Source: Chaetomium olivaceum
Lineage: Eukaryota > Ascomycota > Sordariomycetes > Sordariales > Chaetomiaceae
Direction: 5' to 3'
Assembly: GCA_039881045.1 (NCBI GenBank)
Contig: JAYWVB010000021.1
Location: 248,001 to 312,000 of the forward strand
DNA: 64,000 bases
In this document: piece after piece, positions 31,698 to 42,551 of the stretch
Numbering within the stretch: the stretch's first letter is position 1
Layout of the letters: the number at the start of each line of letters is the position of its first letter
The notes under the pieces: generated by a model
What the model was told of the DNA's origin: nothing
The model's database searches: none
Seen by the model: only the letters and a program-made list of their open reading frames with translations
Translations under genes and position numbers: made by a program

Positions 31698-32848
31698 ATG
31701 GCACCCGCCGTCGGCGCCTGGGTCTTGACCCTCTCCCTCGCGACCTGCTGGTTCTGGCCTGGCGCCGAAGCCGCATGTTACTACCCAAGCGGGCGGCTCT
31801 CGCCCAACGACACGCCCTGCCGCGACGACACGCCGCACGCGACATGCTGCGGCCAGGGCTACGCGTGCCTTTCTAATGGCATGTGCCAGGCCACGGGCGA
31901 GGAGCTGGTGCAGTCCGGCGCCAGCGAGTACGTCCGGGGCGCCTGCACCGACGAGACGTGGCGGAGTTCTAGCTGCCCGCTGTTCTGTATCGAGGAGGAC
32001 GTCGACTTTTTGGACGGTGGGAACGGCGTCGCCAAGTGTGAGAACACGTCTCAGGATTTGTACTATTGTATCAACACCCTCTCCGCCGAGGAAGCGAGTT
32101 GCGAAGAGAACAGGAAGCTGCTATTTTTTGCCGGTATGTGTGAAAAGAACCCTGTCTTGCGGCTCAGAACCTGACGGGTCTTTCTTTAGGAACCCCGTCC
32201 GCCATCACAACCATCGGCGTCGCACCCAGCTCGACGACATCCTCATCCACCTCTACCTCCGCCGAATCATCATCCACAACCTCTGAGCCCGACTCATCCA
32301 CATCCCAGGAGAGTTCAACGTCAACCGCACCCGGGCAAAACGAAACCGGGAGCACATCACAGACACCAGCGCCAGACGACGACACGTCTTCGGGATCTAC
32401 CAACATCGGTGCCATCGTCGGTGGCGTGGTCGGGGGGGTTGTGGTTGTGATTCTCGCTGCGTTGGGTGGGTGGCTGCTGGCTCGGAAGCGGTGGGCTACA
32501 CATGCCAATGGTCCTAGCGGTGGTCAAGATGGCAACGGCAACAGCTATGGTAACAGCAACGACCACGGCTACGAACACAGCTACGGTAACGCCACGAGCG
32601 TGATAGCTCCCAGCAGCTACCAGCCGCCGGGGGAACAGAAACTGGCGTATACCGAGCCCCATGTTTACCGTGACGAAGCGTATCAGCAACCACATGTAGC
32701 GCATGTGCCACCAGCAGCCGGGTGGAGCCCCGAGACGCCGAACGGTCCTTATGAGCTGGGTTTGCATGAGGCTCCGCGGCCTGCACGTGGACAGGCGATG
32801 GAGTTGTCCGTGGACCGATTCCCGGAGCTACCGGCGGGACATAAATGA
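31698..32848 (+). CDS. Signal-peptide, Cys-rich, single-pass surface protein
   Basis: Two exons (31698-32133 and 32190-32848) join in frame to 364 residues. A signal peptide (MAPAVGAWVLTLSLATCWFW, cleavage near AEA-A) is followed by a cysteine-rich ectodomain with ACYYPSGRLSPNDTPC, HATCCGQGYACLSNGMC and further Cys to about residue 135. This is a pattern seen in many fungal secreted and surface proteins. The second exon encodes a Ser/Thr-rich stalk likely to be O-glycosylated, a transmembrane helix (IGAIVGGVVGGVVVVILAAL) and an Asn/Gly/Tyr-rich, Pro-rich cytoplasmic tail ending AGHK. The architecture resembles fungal cell-wall stress sensors or mucin-like receptors, but no WSC domain is present. 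Function unknown. Confidence 0.8.
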
Positions 32849-32959
32849 CAGACGCTTGGGGGGTTATAGAGGAAGATCACGATATACCACAATAATACAC
32901 AGGCTACACAGGCCTAACTCTACCACGTACTGACCCTCCGCTGCTCTCTCCCCCTTCCA

Positions 32960-34341
32960 TCATGACACCCTCGTAACCGCCTCACCCACCTCAGCATTAT
33001 TCAGCCCCACAAACACCACCAGCACCGCCGCGTAGGCCGCCGTCCCGGACAGCACCTCCATCGGCCTTTCCAACAACCAGGCCATAACCAGCCCAAACAG
33101 CACCACACACACCGTCGTCGCCACCAGACACGTATACAGCGTGCGGTGCAGCATCATCAGCCACATGGGCCCGACCAAGAACACCCCGCCCAACAACGCC
33201 ATCACCACGCGGTCGCGCAGCTGCGCCAGCTCGGATTTGGCCCGGTTCTCGGACCGCGTGCCGCCGATGGGGATGCTCGCGCTCTCCCAGGGGCCGGGGA
33301 CGGGGATGGGTTTGGTGGTTTTGAGTTTCTCGTCCTTTTCGGCATCGGCATCCAGCATCGTGTGCAGCAGGAAGCTGTCGATGAAGCGCTCGCCGGTGAC
33401 GAGGAAGTCGTCGCGCAGGCGCCGGCTGTGCTGGAACATGTAGTCGTAGTCTTGGAGGGCTTTGGCTGTGGGGTGGGGGTTAGTAACTCGTCGTTCTTCT
33501 CTCTGAGAGAGTATTTTGAAAGTGAGAGTTGGGAAAGATGGGGAGGAGAAAACCCATGGGGCTCTTTCTTATCTTACTTACTATATGCTTGCAAGTCGGC
33601 CTCCCAGCCGTCCGGCTCTTGGTTTCGGAACCGCATGTCCGCGACGTGCTTGACAAGCTTGCACTGCAACTTGCGCAGGTGCATCCGTTGCAGCTCGGCA
33701 AAGCTGATGCGGTAGCTCTGATGCGGCCCGTTGCTCGAGCCTCCGGCTTCTTGCCGCGTCCAGGCATCGCTTTCCGCGGCGGATGGTGTTATTCCCTTCG
33801 AGAATGTGAAGCGGCTCCTCAAGCCGGTGCCGCCTAGTAAGGGTGTTGTCTCCTCCACTTTTTCGATCAGGTTATCCTTGTGATGTAAGATGGCAAAGGA
33901 GTTGAACGTTTTGGGGTTGTTAATGTCAACTCCACGAAAGCTCGAAGGTCGCGTGCCGCCCCTTTCACTTTCAGGGGGGAGAAGCCATGGATCCTCGCTC
34001 CCAGTAAGTCTTGGGGACCTGGGTGGCAGCGAATGGGCCATTGCTGGGCCAAGTCGCTGCCCTTTTTCATGCTCAGAAAACGCAATAGATGTTTGCCCTG
34101 GTCGCTCGCTTCTCGATGACCCGGCATCAGATCCCGAGTCGAGAGTCCACGGCCGTTCTCTCTCTTCCGGCGGTGATAAAAAACCGTGTGTTTGGCTGTG
34201 AGTAGTTTCCTCCATCTCACTCATCTCCGTGCCGGTCACTGAACGTTTCCTGGATCGTACCGGGCTATGTTCAGCCGCGGATAATGGGGGAGGGAAAATG
34301 GTTGTGGCATTTGTTGAGCCACTGGTCCCTTCAATGTCCAT
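32960..34341 (-). CDS. DUF6594 membrane protein
   Basis: Two exons (33582-34341 and 32960-33465, intron 33466-33581 with GTAAGT donor) join in frame to 421 residues. The N-terminal 210 residues are polar and Ser/Pro/Glu-rich. The conserved fungal DUF6594 region follows: SYRISFAELQRMHLRKLQCK, a TKALQDYDYMFQ joint formed by splicing, then LRDDFLVTGERFIDSFLL. Three hydrophobic helices end the protein (ALLGGVFLVGPMWLMML, TCLVATTVCVVLFGLVMAWL, TAAYAAVLVVFVGL). The family is common in Pezizomycotina and sometimes expanded. Its role is not known to me. The start ATG at 34341 is the first in frame. Confidence 0.78.
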
Positions 34342-34791
34342 CTCCAGAGTATGAATCAGCTAGGTAGTCTTGAGGATTTTGTGAGGTGTTGCACCAGCCC
34401 CTGACCTAAAATATCATTCGCCAGAGGGATCTCCAAATCGAAGGGAAAGAGGTTGAGGCTTCTGGATGACTTGTTCAGATCTTAGCTGCATTCATGCATC
34501 TCTCTAGGGCTTGGCTGCGGCCCCCACAACCGAACGAGGGGGGTTCTTAACCGGTGACCTATAAGAATACTCCGCGTACAGGTCTTTGGCGCCCGCTCTG
34601 CATTATCTGTGACACTCTAGTCGTACAGCCCCAGAGGCTGTGCCCTCTCCGACCACATTGGAGGCCCGATCTTTAACTCATAAATCCCCGGCCTCCAGGC
34701 ACGATTCCACCCTCAGATTACATGAACCACCATATTTGCTTCATCTGGGCAGACTATCATCCATATCTAATAATCTTAATCCAACGACGCC
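34342..34791. other. Divergent promoter region, no gene seen
   Basis: Lies between the starts of the DUF6594 gene and the orphan on the plus strand. No coding signal. Confidence 0.5.
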
Positions 34792-35289
34792 ATGCTGAAC
34801 GCCTCCGAAGACAGCGCAATCGTCGGGTTTCATATTTATTTTGAGCCAAGAAGGGTGTATATCGAGTTCCGTACAGATACACAAGCGGTGGAATATCTGA
34901 GGCAGATTCAGCAGCGGTCTGTTTACAAGTTTAACGCATTGGAAGGCGAGCGAAACGGCAGAATCTGTTCCTTGCGGCTTCCCTCGAGAATTACCAGTGC
35001 CAACGTCTGGGGTTCCGAGATCTACCTCACTTTCAGCGACAAGACCTTCGCCAGTGACTGGGTAAACGGGCTATTGATCTGGGGGTTTCGGAAGAACCAG
35101 GATGGGACAAAGAGCGAGACCGACGTTTGTCTTCGCAGCGCCACCACCAATAAACAACTCAACAAGGCCTTGAGAATCCCAGAAAACCGAGGGGCTGGCG
35201 GATTTGCCGTCTCACAACAATCAAGCACTACCGACAGACGTCCGCCCCAGAAGCTGCCTCGAGTTGCTATGACATCGGCTACTGAATAG
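34792..35289 (+). CDS. Hypothetical protein, 165 residues
   Basis: An uninterrupted frame from the first ATG, with good composition and no low-complexity bias in its first 110 residues. Alternating hydrophobic and charged stretches (GFHIYFEPRRVYIEFRTD, YKFNALEGERNGRICSLRLP, SEIYLTFSDKTFASDWVNG) suggest a small beta-rich fold with one or two helices. The last 40 residues are basic and polar. I recognise no family. It could be a lineage-specific gene. A TATAAA-like or CCAAT element was not identified with confidence. Confidence 0.5.
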   Translation: MLNASEDSAIVGFHIYFEPRRVYIEFRTDTQAVEYLRQIQQRSVYKFNALEGERNGRICSLRLPSRITSANVWGSEIYLTFSDKTFASDWVNGLLIWGFRKNQDGTKSETDVCLRSATTNKQLNKALRIPENRGAGGFAVSQQSSTTDRRPPQKLPRVAMTSATE

Positions 35290-35534
35290 TATCAAGTAGA
35301 GAGGGTTAGCCAGGTCGATTACTTGGATCAGTCTGAACTGAGCAGCGAAGTGTCATGAGGAACGACCGTCATGAGTTCGACGAGGGAGGAAAATGGGGGC
35401 TCACATCCGTCATCGGCCCAGTATTCTTAGCATACAGATATTATTGTATTGTAACGCCACAATAACGCCTTCTATCTCACGCTTACTGTGTAATCCAACT
35501 GGAATCAAACCAGTCCCTCTAAGCCCTCCCACAT

Positions 35535-36869
35535 CTAAACACTCCCCTCATCTGCACTATCATCATCCTCATCATCATCATCATCATCACCAACCTCCCC
35601 ATCCTCACCCTCCCCACTCCCACCATCACCCTCCTGATCCGCATCATAACTCGCCTCCTCCTCCGCCTTCATCATCGCCTGATCCAGCAACGCATCCATA
35701 TGCGCCTCCTCCAAGCCCCGGTAGTCCATCGCCACGTCCCCCTCGCCTGCCCCGGCCGCGGTGTGGTCGCTGTCCGGGTAATCGATCTGCTCGCTCCCCG
35801 AGCTGGACGACTCGTAGGTGGCGTCGCCGGGGCCGCCGTTGCCGTGGTTGGGGTGGAGGCCGACTGGGCTGGGGGGTGTTGTTGTGGCTGTTGTTGGGGC
35901 TCTTATTGTCGAGGCTGTTGGGGCTGAAGTCCGGGCTTGGGGGCACGCGGCCCGGGGTCCGTACGCCGAAGGGCACGGCGTCTGGGACGGGTGGCGGTGT
36001 CACCGGGAGTTGGGGGGCGGGTAATAGCTCTCATTCCTCAAAGAACCAGCACTGTCGCGTGATTGCTGAGAGATGGATCCCGTGCTGTCGTTGGGAGGGT
36101 TTCCGTCCGATTCCTGTTCTGCCCAGGAGCCAAGCAAGACAAAACCTGGGGTGCCGAAACCGGAGCCAATACTGCCGCGTTGTTGCCCGCTGTTCTCTGG
36201 GGACTGGCTTGACGAGCTGGGGAGTTCCTCATTACTGCTACTCCCGCTGCTACCCATCTCGAGCTGGTCGTCGCTCTCAGTCTCCATGAGGGTTGACGCC
36301 TCGGAACTGAACCTACTCCCTACGAGGGTTGACCCGTCGGAACTAAACTTGTCCTCTGCCGTGGTTGCCGACCCGGAATTAGAATTGCTCTCTGACCCGG
36401 AACTGGAACTGCTGGGGGAATCGTCTGAATAGTAGAGGCAGCCGTAGGTGCCACCACAAGTCGGTTTGCACCTGCTACAGGGCTGTGGGTCGTTTGGCCG
36501 CGGCCTGCGGTCCTCTGGGCTCGGGGCACTCTCCCTTCGGTTACGCGGGTTCCCAGGACTGAGCGGAAGGTCGTCATCCTCATCCGAGTCATCCGCATCC
36601 TCTTCATGCGAGGAGTCCGCAGCATAAACAACAGGGGCAGGAGCTGGGCGCGGTGCCTGCGGGGGAGCTACCCCAGGCACGCTTCTGTCGTCGAGGAACA
36701 GCAACGGTGACCCGTCGCCCAATGCTGCCTGAGCCCTAGTCTGTCGTCGTTGATAGTTGTCATTGGCTCCTGCACGGCCGTGGTATGATATCGAGCCTGC
36801 TGACAAACGGCGGCGCTTCTTGGGCACCTGGTTCGCGGGGCCGGCGTCATTCTTCCTCTTTGGCGCCAT
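35535..36869 (-). CDS. Nuclear acidic Ser-rich protein, unknown, with frameshifts
   Basis: The start at 36869 gives MAPKRKND and a bipartite nuclear localisation signal ending PKKRRRL. The middle is Asp/Glu/Ser-rich (EEDADDSDEDDD), with a small cysteine cluster (CSRCKPTCGGTYGC) and long Ser/Gly/Asn stretches. Frames change near 36000 (a missing C would give NSPVTPPPVPDAVPFGVRTP) and near 35860 (a surplus C before PNHGNGGPGD). The corrected frame ends in SSSSGSEQIDYPDSD, MDYRGLEEAHMDALLDQAMM and an Asp run. The net corrected length is about 444 residues. It is predicted to be mostly disordered. A chromatin or transcription role is only a guess. Confidence 0.55.
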
Positions 36870-37545
36870 TGCAACAGTCGTTGTAGGAACAAGGAAGAAC
36901 AAAGATGTGCGAGAACAGTTGGGTCACTTGGAATTGAAACGAAGATACGGGTTGGGCCAAGACTAACGCTCTTGGAAAGCAGAAAGGGTATGCTTCTAGC
37001 TGTTGAGATTGAGTTTGTTGGCCTGGTAATGATTAATATACACAATTCAGGGGTCGGCACTGTTCAGAGTTATATCCTGGGTCGCCAGACAATGACCTTC
37101 TCCTAATGCTATAATGGTTAGCTATTAGCCTACCGCTAACAAGGAGAAACTATTCTTACGGGAAGAGACAATGGGGTTTGAAAAGGAACTGAAAGGCTTT
37201 TGTCAAACAACAATAGACCAATACTGCCAAAGCTGGTTATTGATAGGCCACTAGCGGCCCAGATTGCCACCTACATACTAGAGATGAAAGACAAAGAAGC
37301 GTTCAGTCTTTTAACGACATCCCCTTCTTTTCTATTCCTTTCATCTACTCGAGTCATCGTTCAACTCCCATAACGCATCCCCATCTCGCAACTCATAGTA
37401 CTTGGGGCAAACCAACGTCTTCCATCACGAAACACTTATCGATCTTTGACATTCCTAAACTTTAAGACTACAGGTTAACATCACAAAAAGACCCAATCAA
37501 ATTACTTCCCGTAAGAAGAAGACAAATCACACCCAACGCAACGAT
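36870..37545. other. Divergent promoter region, no gene seen
   Basis: Contains the 5' leaders of the two neighbouring genes. An in-frame ATG at 36902 upstream of 36869 would add 11 hydrophobic residues to the nuclear protein and is judged unlikely. Confidence 0.45.
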
Positions 37546-38888
37546 ATGGAGAGATATTACGAAACCCACAAAAGCTTCGAGCTAGACAAGAATGGCCGGC
37601 CTATTCCGATCGAGTTCGACGCGGCCGCTTTTAACTTGGCATTTGAGGCCGATTGCCGCGAGTCCTACGAGGCACGGACCGGGATTAATTACGAGGACGC
37701 CCCTACGATGAGTGCGGTTTCGGCGATATCTACGCAGCCGAAGCAGCTAGAAAGGCGAGCGAGGCCGCAGGCACAGCCAGTAGAACCCACAGCAGGCTTC
37801 TCAGCCAGCTCAAAACCCAGCGAGGCATCGACTTCGACACCTTCCAACCCTCCACCACCCAGTCAGGACCCTCTAAACCCACCATCAAACCCTCAAAACC
37901 TGCCTCCCACCCCTTACCCCCCGGGGACGGGTTCCCTCCCCTTCTTTCCCCCAGCATCCACATACTCGCCCTCCTCACCGCTACCACCGTCCCTCTTCAG
38001 GCACCACGAACTAGCCCGCTTCGTCCTCTACTGGCTCGCGCGGGCCGCAGGGATCGACCTTGCCGCGTGGGAGAGCACCGTCCATCTACTACCTGCCGCA
38101 CTCCGTGACACCATCCCCATTCCCGCCACCACCCCCGATACCAGCAACACCAGCAACACTGACAGGAGTAACACCACCAAAATCAACACCACCAAACCAA
38201 CCCCCCCGAGATCAACACCAGACGGGGCGCCACCACCAGGGATACCAGAAAAGGAGGCACCTCCACCAGACCCACCACCAACACCAACAACCCCCCCGCC
38301 ACCACTCCCACCCCAACAAGAACCCCAACAAGAACCACAACAAGAACCGCCACAAGCAGCACGCGCCACCCCCCCTCCCGGTACTGGGCGACGCTGCACG
38401 CGCTGCGCTGGCAAGAAGGCCTGTCGGAGCCGGTCGTCAGCAGCCTGCAGGCGTGGTACATCGTGACGCTGCTCCTCCTCGTGTCGACCTGCGAGACAGG
38501 CACGGGGGAAGCGATTCTGGCGGCGCTGTGGAGGCGGGTATTGTGGCCGGTGCTGCAGGTGTACCTGCTTGTGGTGGTGATTACTTCGTGTGTGAGGTGG
38601 GCGCCGGAGCTGTTGTGGTTTGGGCGGGAGGTGGTGTGGTTTGTGGTGTTGGCGGTTGGGGGCGCGGTGGTGCAGGTGGTGGGGATGTGGCTTGGGGTGT
38701 TGAGGGCGAATTGGGTGGTTTGTTTAGCGTGGGCGGGGTGGGTGAGTTGGGGGTTGGTGACGAGGGTGGATCAGGGGGAGGTTGCGGAGGAGACGGTGGG
38801 GTGGGTTTTGTATAGGAGTGCTGAGCTGTTGTATTGGGCGGGGGATGTGGTTAGGGATGTGGCGAGGGGGGTTATGTTGACGGCTTGA
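37546..38888 (+). CDS. Pro-rich multi-pass membrane protein, unknown, with frameshifts
   Basis: The N terminus (MERYYETHKSFELDKNGRPI, then FDAAAFNLAFEADCRESY) looks conserved. At 37700-37704 one C appears to be missing. Adding it reads YDECGFGDIYAAEAARKASE and LLSQLKTQRGIDFDTFQP, more protein-like than the alternative. The original frame resumes near 37990 (LFRHHELARFVLYWLARAAG), runs through a Pro/Thr/Gln-rich linker, and one more base is needed in a C run at about 38370 to enter YWATLHALRWQEGLSEPVVS. The last 140 residues hold several hydrophobic helices (VTLLLLVSTCE, VLQVYLLVVVITSC, VVWFVVLAVGGAVVQVV). The corrected length is about 447 residues. No family was recognised. Confidence 0.5.
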
Positions 38889-39023
38889 AGAAGTGTGTTC
38901 GTGGTTGGGTATTAGACTTGTATTTAGTTTGAACGATAGGGCCAGGTCGCCCGATGTTTTGGTTTCACGTCTCTTTCCAAGACGGGGCCAACTGCCAGAA
39001 TGTGATGTCGGCTCAGGGCAACG

Positions 39024-41813
39024 CTATACCTTCCCAGCTGTCTTGATCCCGTTTGCCCCCGTCTCAATTACCGTGTACCCATCTGCATTCCCTTCTCCCA
39101 CCGCGGCCTTTGCGTAAGCCTCGTCACTTCTGTCGCACAGCACATCCAGGTCCCCATCACTCAGCACCTCCTTGTCCCCTGAGAAATTGTACACCTGCCC
39201 GTCCTTCAACAATAACGCCTGGAGCGTCTCCTTGTCCAGGTCCTCGCGCATATCAATCTTCTGCCCCATCGTCCGGAACCCCCCCTTCTTGATGACCAGC
39301 TTTTCCAGCCGCCGCTTCGCATCTGCACTCATAAGCAACCCCTCTTCCACGGTCCCCTTCGTCGCGAGCCGGTACACGACGACCGGCCGCGTCTGACCGA
39401 TGCGGTGCGCCCGGTCCTGGGCCTGTAGGTCCTGCTGCGGGTTCCAGTCGCTGTCGAACAAAATGACTGTGTCGGCGCTGGCGAGGTTGATGCCCTGCCC
39501 GCCTGCGCGAGTGGACAACAGGAAGATCTTGAGCTTCGGGTCCGTGTTGAACTGGTGGATCTCAGTGCGCCGGTCTTCCTGGGCGACGCCGCCGTCGATG
39601 CGGCAGACGGGCCACTTGCGGAGTTCGGAGCAGTAATCCTCAAGGATGTCGAGTTGGGTCTTGAACTGCGAGAAGATGAGGACTTTGTGGCCGCGCTTGA
39701 AGAGGGTTGGGAGCAGGCGGTCGAGCAAGAGCATCTTGCCTGAGGCTGTTACGATGCTCTCGTCGATGGGTAGGTCGGTGCCGGTTGCCCAAGGGTTGTA
39801 GAAGTTATGCGGACTGTTGCAAACGAGCCGGAGCTGGAGGAGCGGATTGCCGAGCTTCTTGTTTGCAATCTCCCGTTCTGCGAGAATGGTTAGCAAAATG
39901 TTAACTTCAACGCGCATCATACCAATACGTACTCGCAACTTCGAGGGTCTGGGCACGCTCGAATTCCTCCTCGTCCAGAGCCGCTTCCACCACCTTGGGC
40001 TCATCCTCGCCCATCTGCTCAGCAAGTTTGGCCTCAAACTCATCGTCATCCATAGTAAATCATCATCCGAGTCGGACTCCTTGTATGATTGCCTGCCTCT
40101 TTGTGGCCGGCCGCGGGTACTGGCTGGGGTGGACTGCCTGCTCGATTTGGTGGTCTTGGTGGCTGGCGACTCGGATATCGGTGGGCTCTTTCTCTTGGTT
40201 TCTTTCTTCGCTGGTTTAGGAGGGAGTTCGGGAGCCACCTCTTCGACCACTGGAACCTTCGGCTGCCGACCTCGTGGGCGTGGCTTGCCCATCATGAGAC
40301 TAAATGCGTTCTTGACCGGCTGCTTGGCATCATTTGGCTTCGGGGTAGCAGGCTTGCCTCGTGTTGGCGCTGGCTTACTCTCTGCGGCCGGTTCTTTCTT
40401 GACACTGCTCGATCTAGAAGAGCGCGTGCTGTGACTAGGCGACGACGCTTTGCTGTTAGTAGCCTCAGTAAGACGCTCAATGACCTTGTTCTCCAGATAC
40501 GCGCGCGTATCAATGTTCTTGTCGTTGATGACGTTGTACAAGTCCGTTTGCTCTTTAGTCATAGGCGCATACAAGACGTACTCGCGCTTCTTGGGGAGAT
40601 ATTTTGCGACATCCGCCTTTATCCTACGGAGAAGCAAGGGCTGTAGCACCACGTGCATCTTCTTGACCAGCTCCTGCTTGGTCTTGTCGGCGATGAACTC
40701 CTCGGTGCCCTCTTCGTCTTCCAGATCGCTAAAATCGAACCAACTCTCAAACGCCTCCCAGTCCCGGAAGATCTTGGGTAGCAGAAAATTGAGTAGGGAC
40801 CACAGCTCCTTCAAGTTGTTCTGCAACGGGGTGCCGGTGATGAGGAGACGGGTGGCCGAGGTGAAAGATTTGAGCTCCCGGAAGAGCTTCGAGTCGAAGT
40901 TCTTCATGCGGTGACCCTCATCAATGATGATGAACTCCCAGTTGATCTTAGACAAGGCAGCTCGGTCCTTAAGAACCATCTCGTAACTGGTGCACACCAC
41001 GGGGAATTGATCGGTCGGCCTTCCTCCGTGGAGGTGGCGCATAATCTTGGACTTGAAAATCTCGTTGCGCTGCTGCGGCGTACCGTGGTACATGACGACT
41101 GGTATTGAGGGAACCCATTGGTGGAACTCGTCTAGCCAGTTGGACAAGGTGCTTAGGGGAGCGACGATGAGGTGTGGGCCAAGGTAGTTCTCCTGCTCAC
41201 GAAGCAGAGCGATTAGGGATATTGTTTGCACGGTTTTACCTGGTACATGTCAGTCTTGAGGTTCCCGTGGGAAGGCTACTTGGGACATACCTAGCCCCAT
41301 CTCGTCGGCCAGGATGCCGCTCATACCCTGAATACAGATCTCGTACATCCAGGTCAGACCCTCAAGCTGGTAATCTCGCATGGTGCCGCCAACCAGACAC
41401 TTAGGCTGCTTCGCCATGGTCAAGTCATGTTCGCCAATGGTCTTGCCGTCGAGACTTGTGCCCACACGGCCTAGAACCTTTGTCTTGTTTGTGAGAATGC
41501 TGCTGAAGGCGGCGCTTTGAGCGAGCAGCTGATCCAGGTCCTTTGCTTTGGATTCGCGCTCCCTCTTGCTGAGATCCCGCTTCTTCCACTTCTTCCTGCG
41601 CTTGTCCTCGGCCTTGTTGTTTTCTTCCCGCGCCTTCTCCTCCTCCGCGGCGAGGATTTGCTCCTCCCTCAGCTTCGTGTAGCTCATCTTGGACTTGTCC
41701 ATTGGTGGGCTCGCAGGAGAGGCCGGGGGTGGTGACGAAGGGGCGCTAGTGGGAAGTCGTGAGAGGGAGCTAGCAGAACCGCTATCGGCCGGGGAAGAAG
41801 AAGCGTGAGGCAT
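39024..41813 (-). CDS. mus-30: LSH/DDM1-type SNF2 chromatin remodeller (MUS-30/IRC5-like), one frameshift
   Basis: A nuclear SNF2 ATPase of the LSH/HELLS/DDM1 group (IRC5 in yeast, MUS-30 in Neurospora), which acts in genome stability and, in other lineages, DNA methylation. Three exons: 41291-41813, 39933-41239 and 39024-39877. The first intron (51 nt) splits motif I, GILADEMGLG/KTVQT. Further motifs are APLSTLSNWLDEF, IIIDEGHRMKN, LLITGTPLQNNLKELWSLLN, LSTRAGGQGINLASAD and QDRAHRIGQTRPV. A charged, Ser/Lys/Pro-rich insert of about 170 residues separates the two ATPase lobes. One T appears to be missing near 40055. With it the insert continues as MDDDEFEAKLAEQMGEDEPK up to the second intron (39878-39932). 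The corrected length is about 894 residues. Confidence 0.87.
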
Positions 41814-42551
41814 TGTCGGGGCAAATGGTCAAATAGAGAAATATGGTGGAAACGGAGATTGGCCGTTGGCCTGTGATTACGGAGGAGACACTGCGAGATT
41901 GGAGTCTGGGAATCGCGAGTGGGAGCTAGTTTTTGAACAAATACGGAGTCATTGAAACTAAAGAGAGACCCCATGGAGGCAATCCTGGCAATCCTGACAA
42001 TCATTGGAAAATTAAGCAAAGTCGACAGGTTTTAGGAGATAAGCAATAAGGGAGGAAGCTGAGGCAAGGGTGGGAGTGGGTCCCGTCAATCAAGGGCGCG
42101 CGATTCACGCGACAGCCGATCGCCACTGCAATCGAAAACGCGTCAGAGCCTTGCGCGCTGTCACGGGTCAGGGGTAAGCCCATTAAATGTTCAGCGCCAG
42201 CCCCACCTAAGATTTTGTGGGGGGAGTCCGTCTTTGAGACTCTGACGAGCAACCCTTGCCTGTCTCTGCCCCTCGTCTTGACTCAACCAATTGCCCCGCA
42301 TTTCCAGTCAGGTCAAAATTATCGATTTCACCCCACCATCGCTGGGACGAGCAGCTCAACACCAAAAACACCAAAACTGTCCAACACTGTCACCGATTCA
42401 ATTCCTACTGCTTCGAGCACCCTAACAATCCGCCAAACTGTTCTCCCTCCGAGCCTTTGCGCGCCCTGCAGCCGCCCTGCGAAGCGCATCTCCGCTCCGC
42501 CAAGTCCCATTCCGGCCCCTCAACACCATCTCGTTGTCCAACCCGCGCATC
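41814..42551. other. Divergent promoter of LSH and ARC1
   Basis: A 738-bp spacer with two 5' leaders. The ARC1 leader is CA/CT-rich from about 42340. No other gene was seen. Confidence 0.5.
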
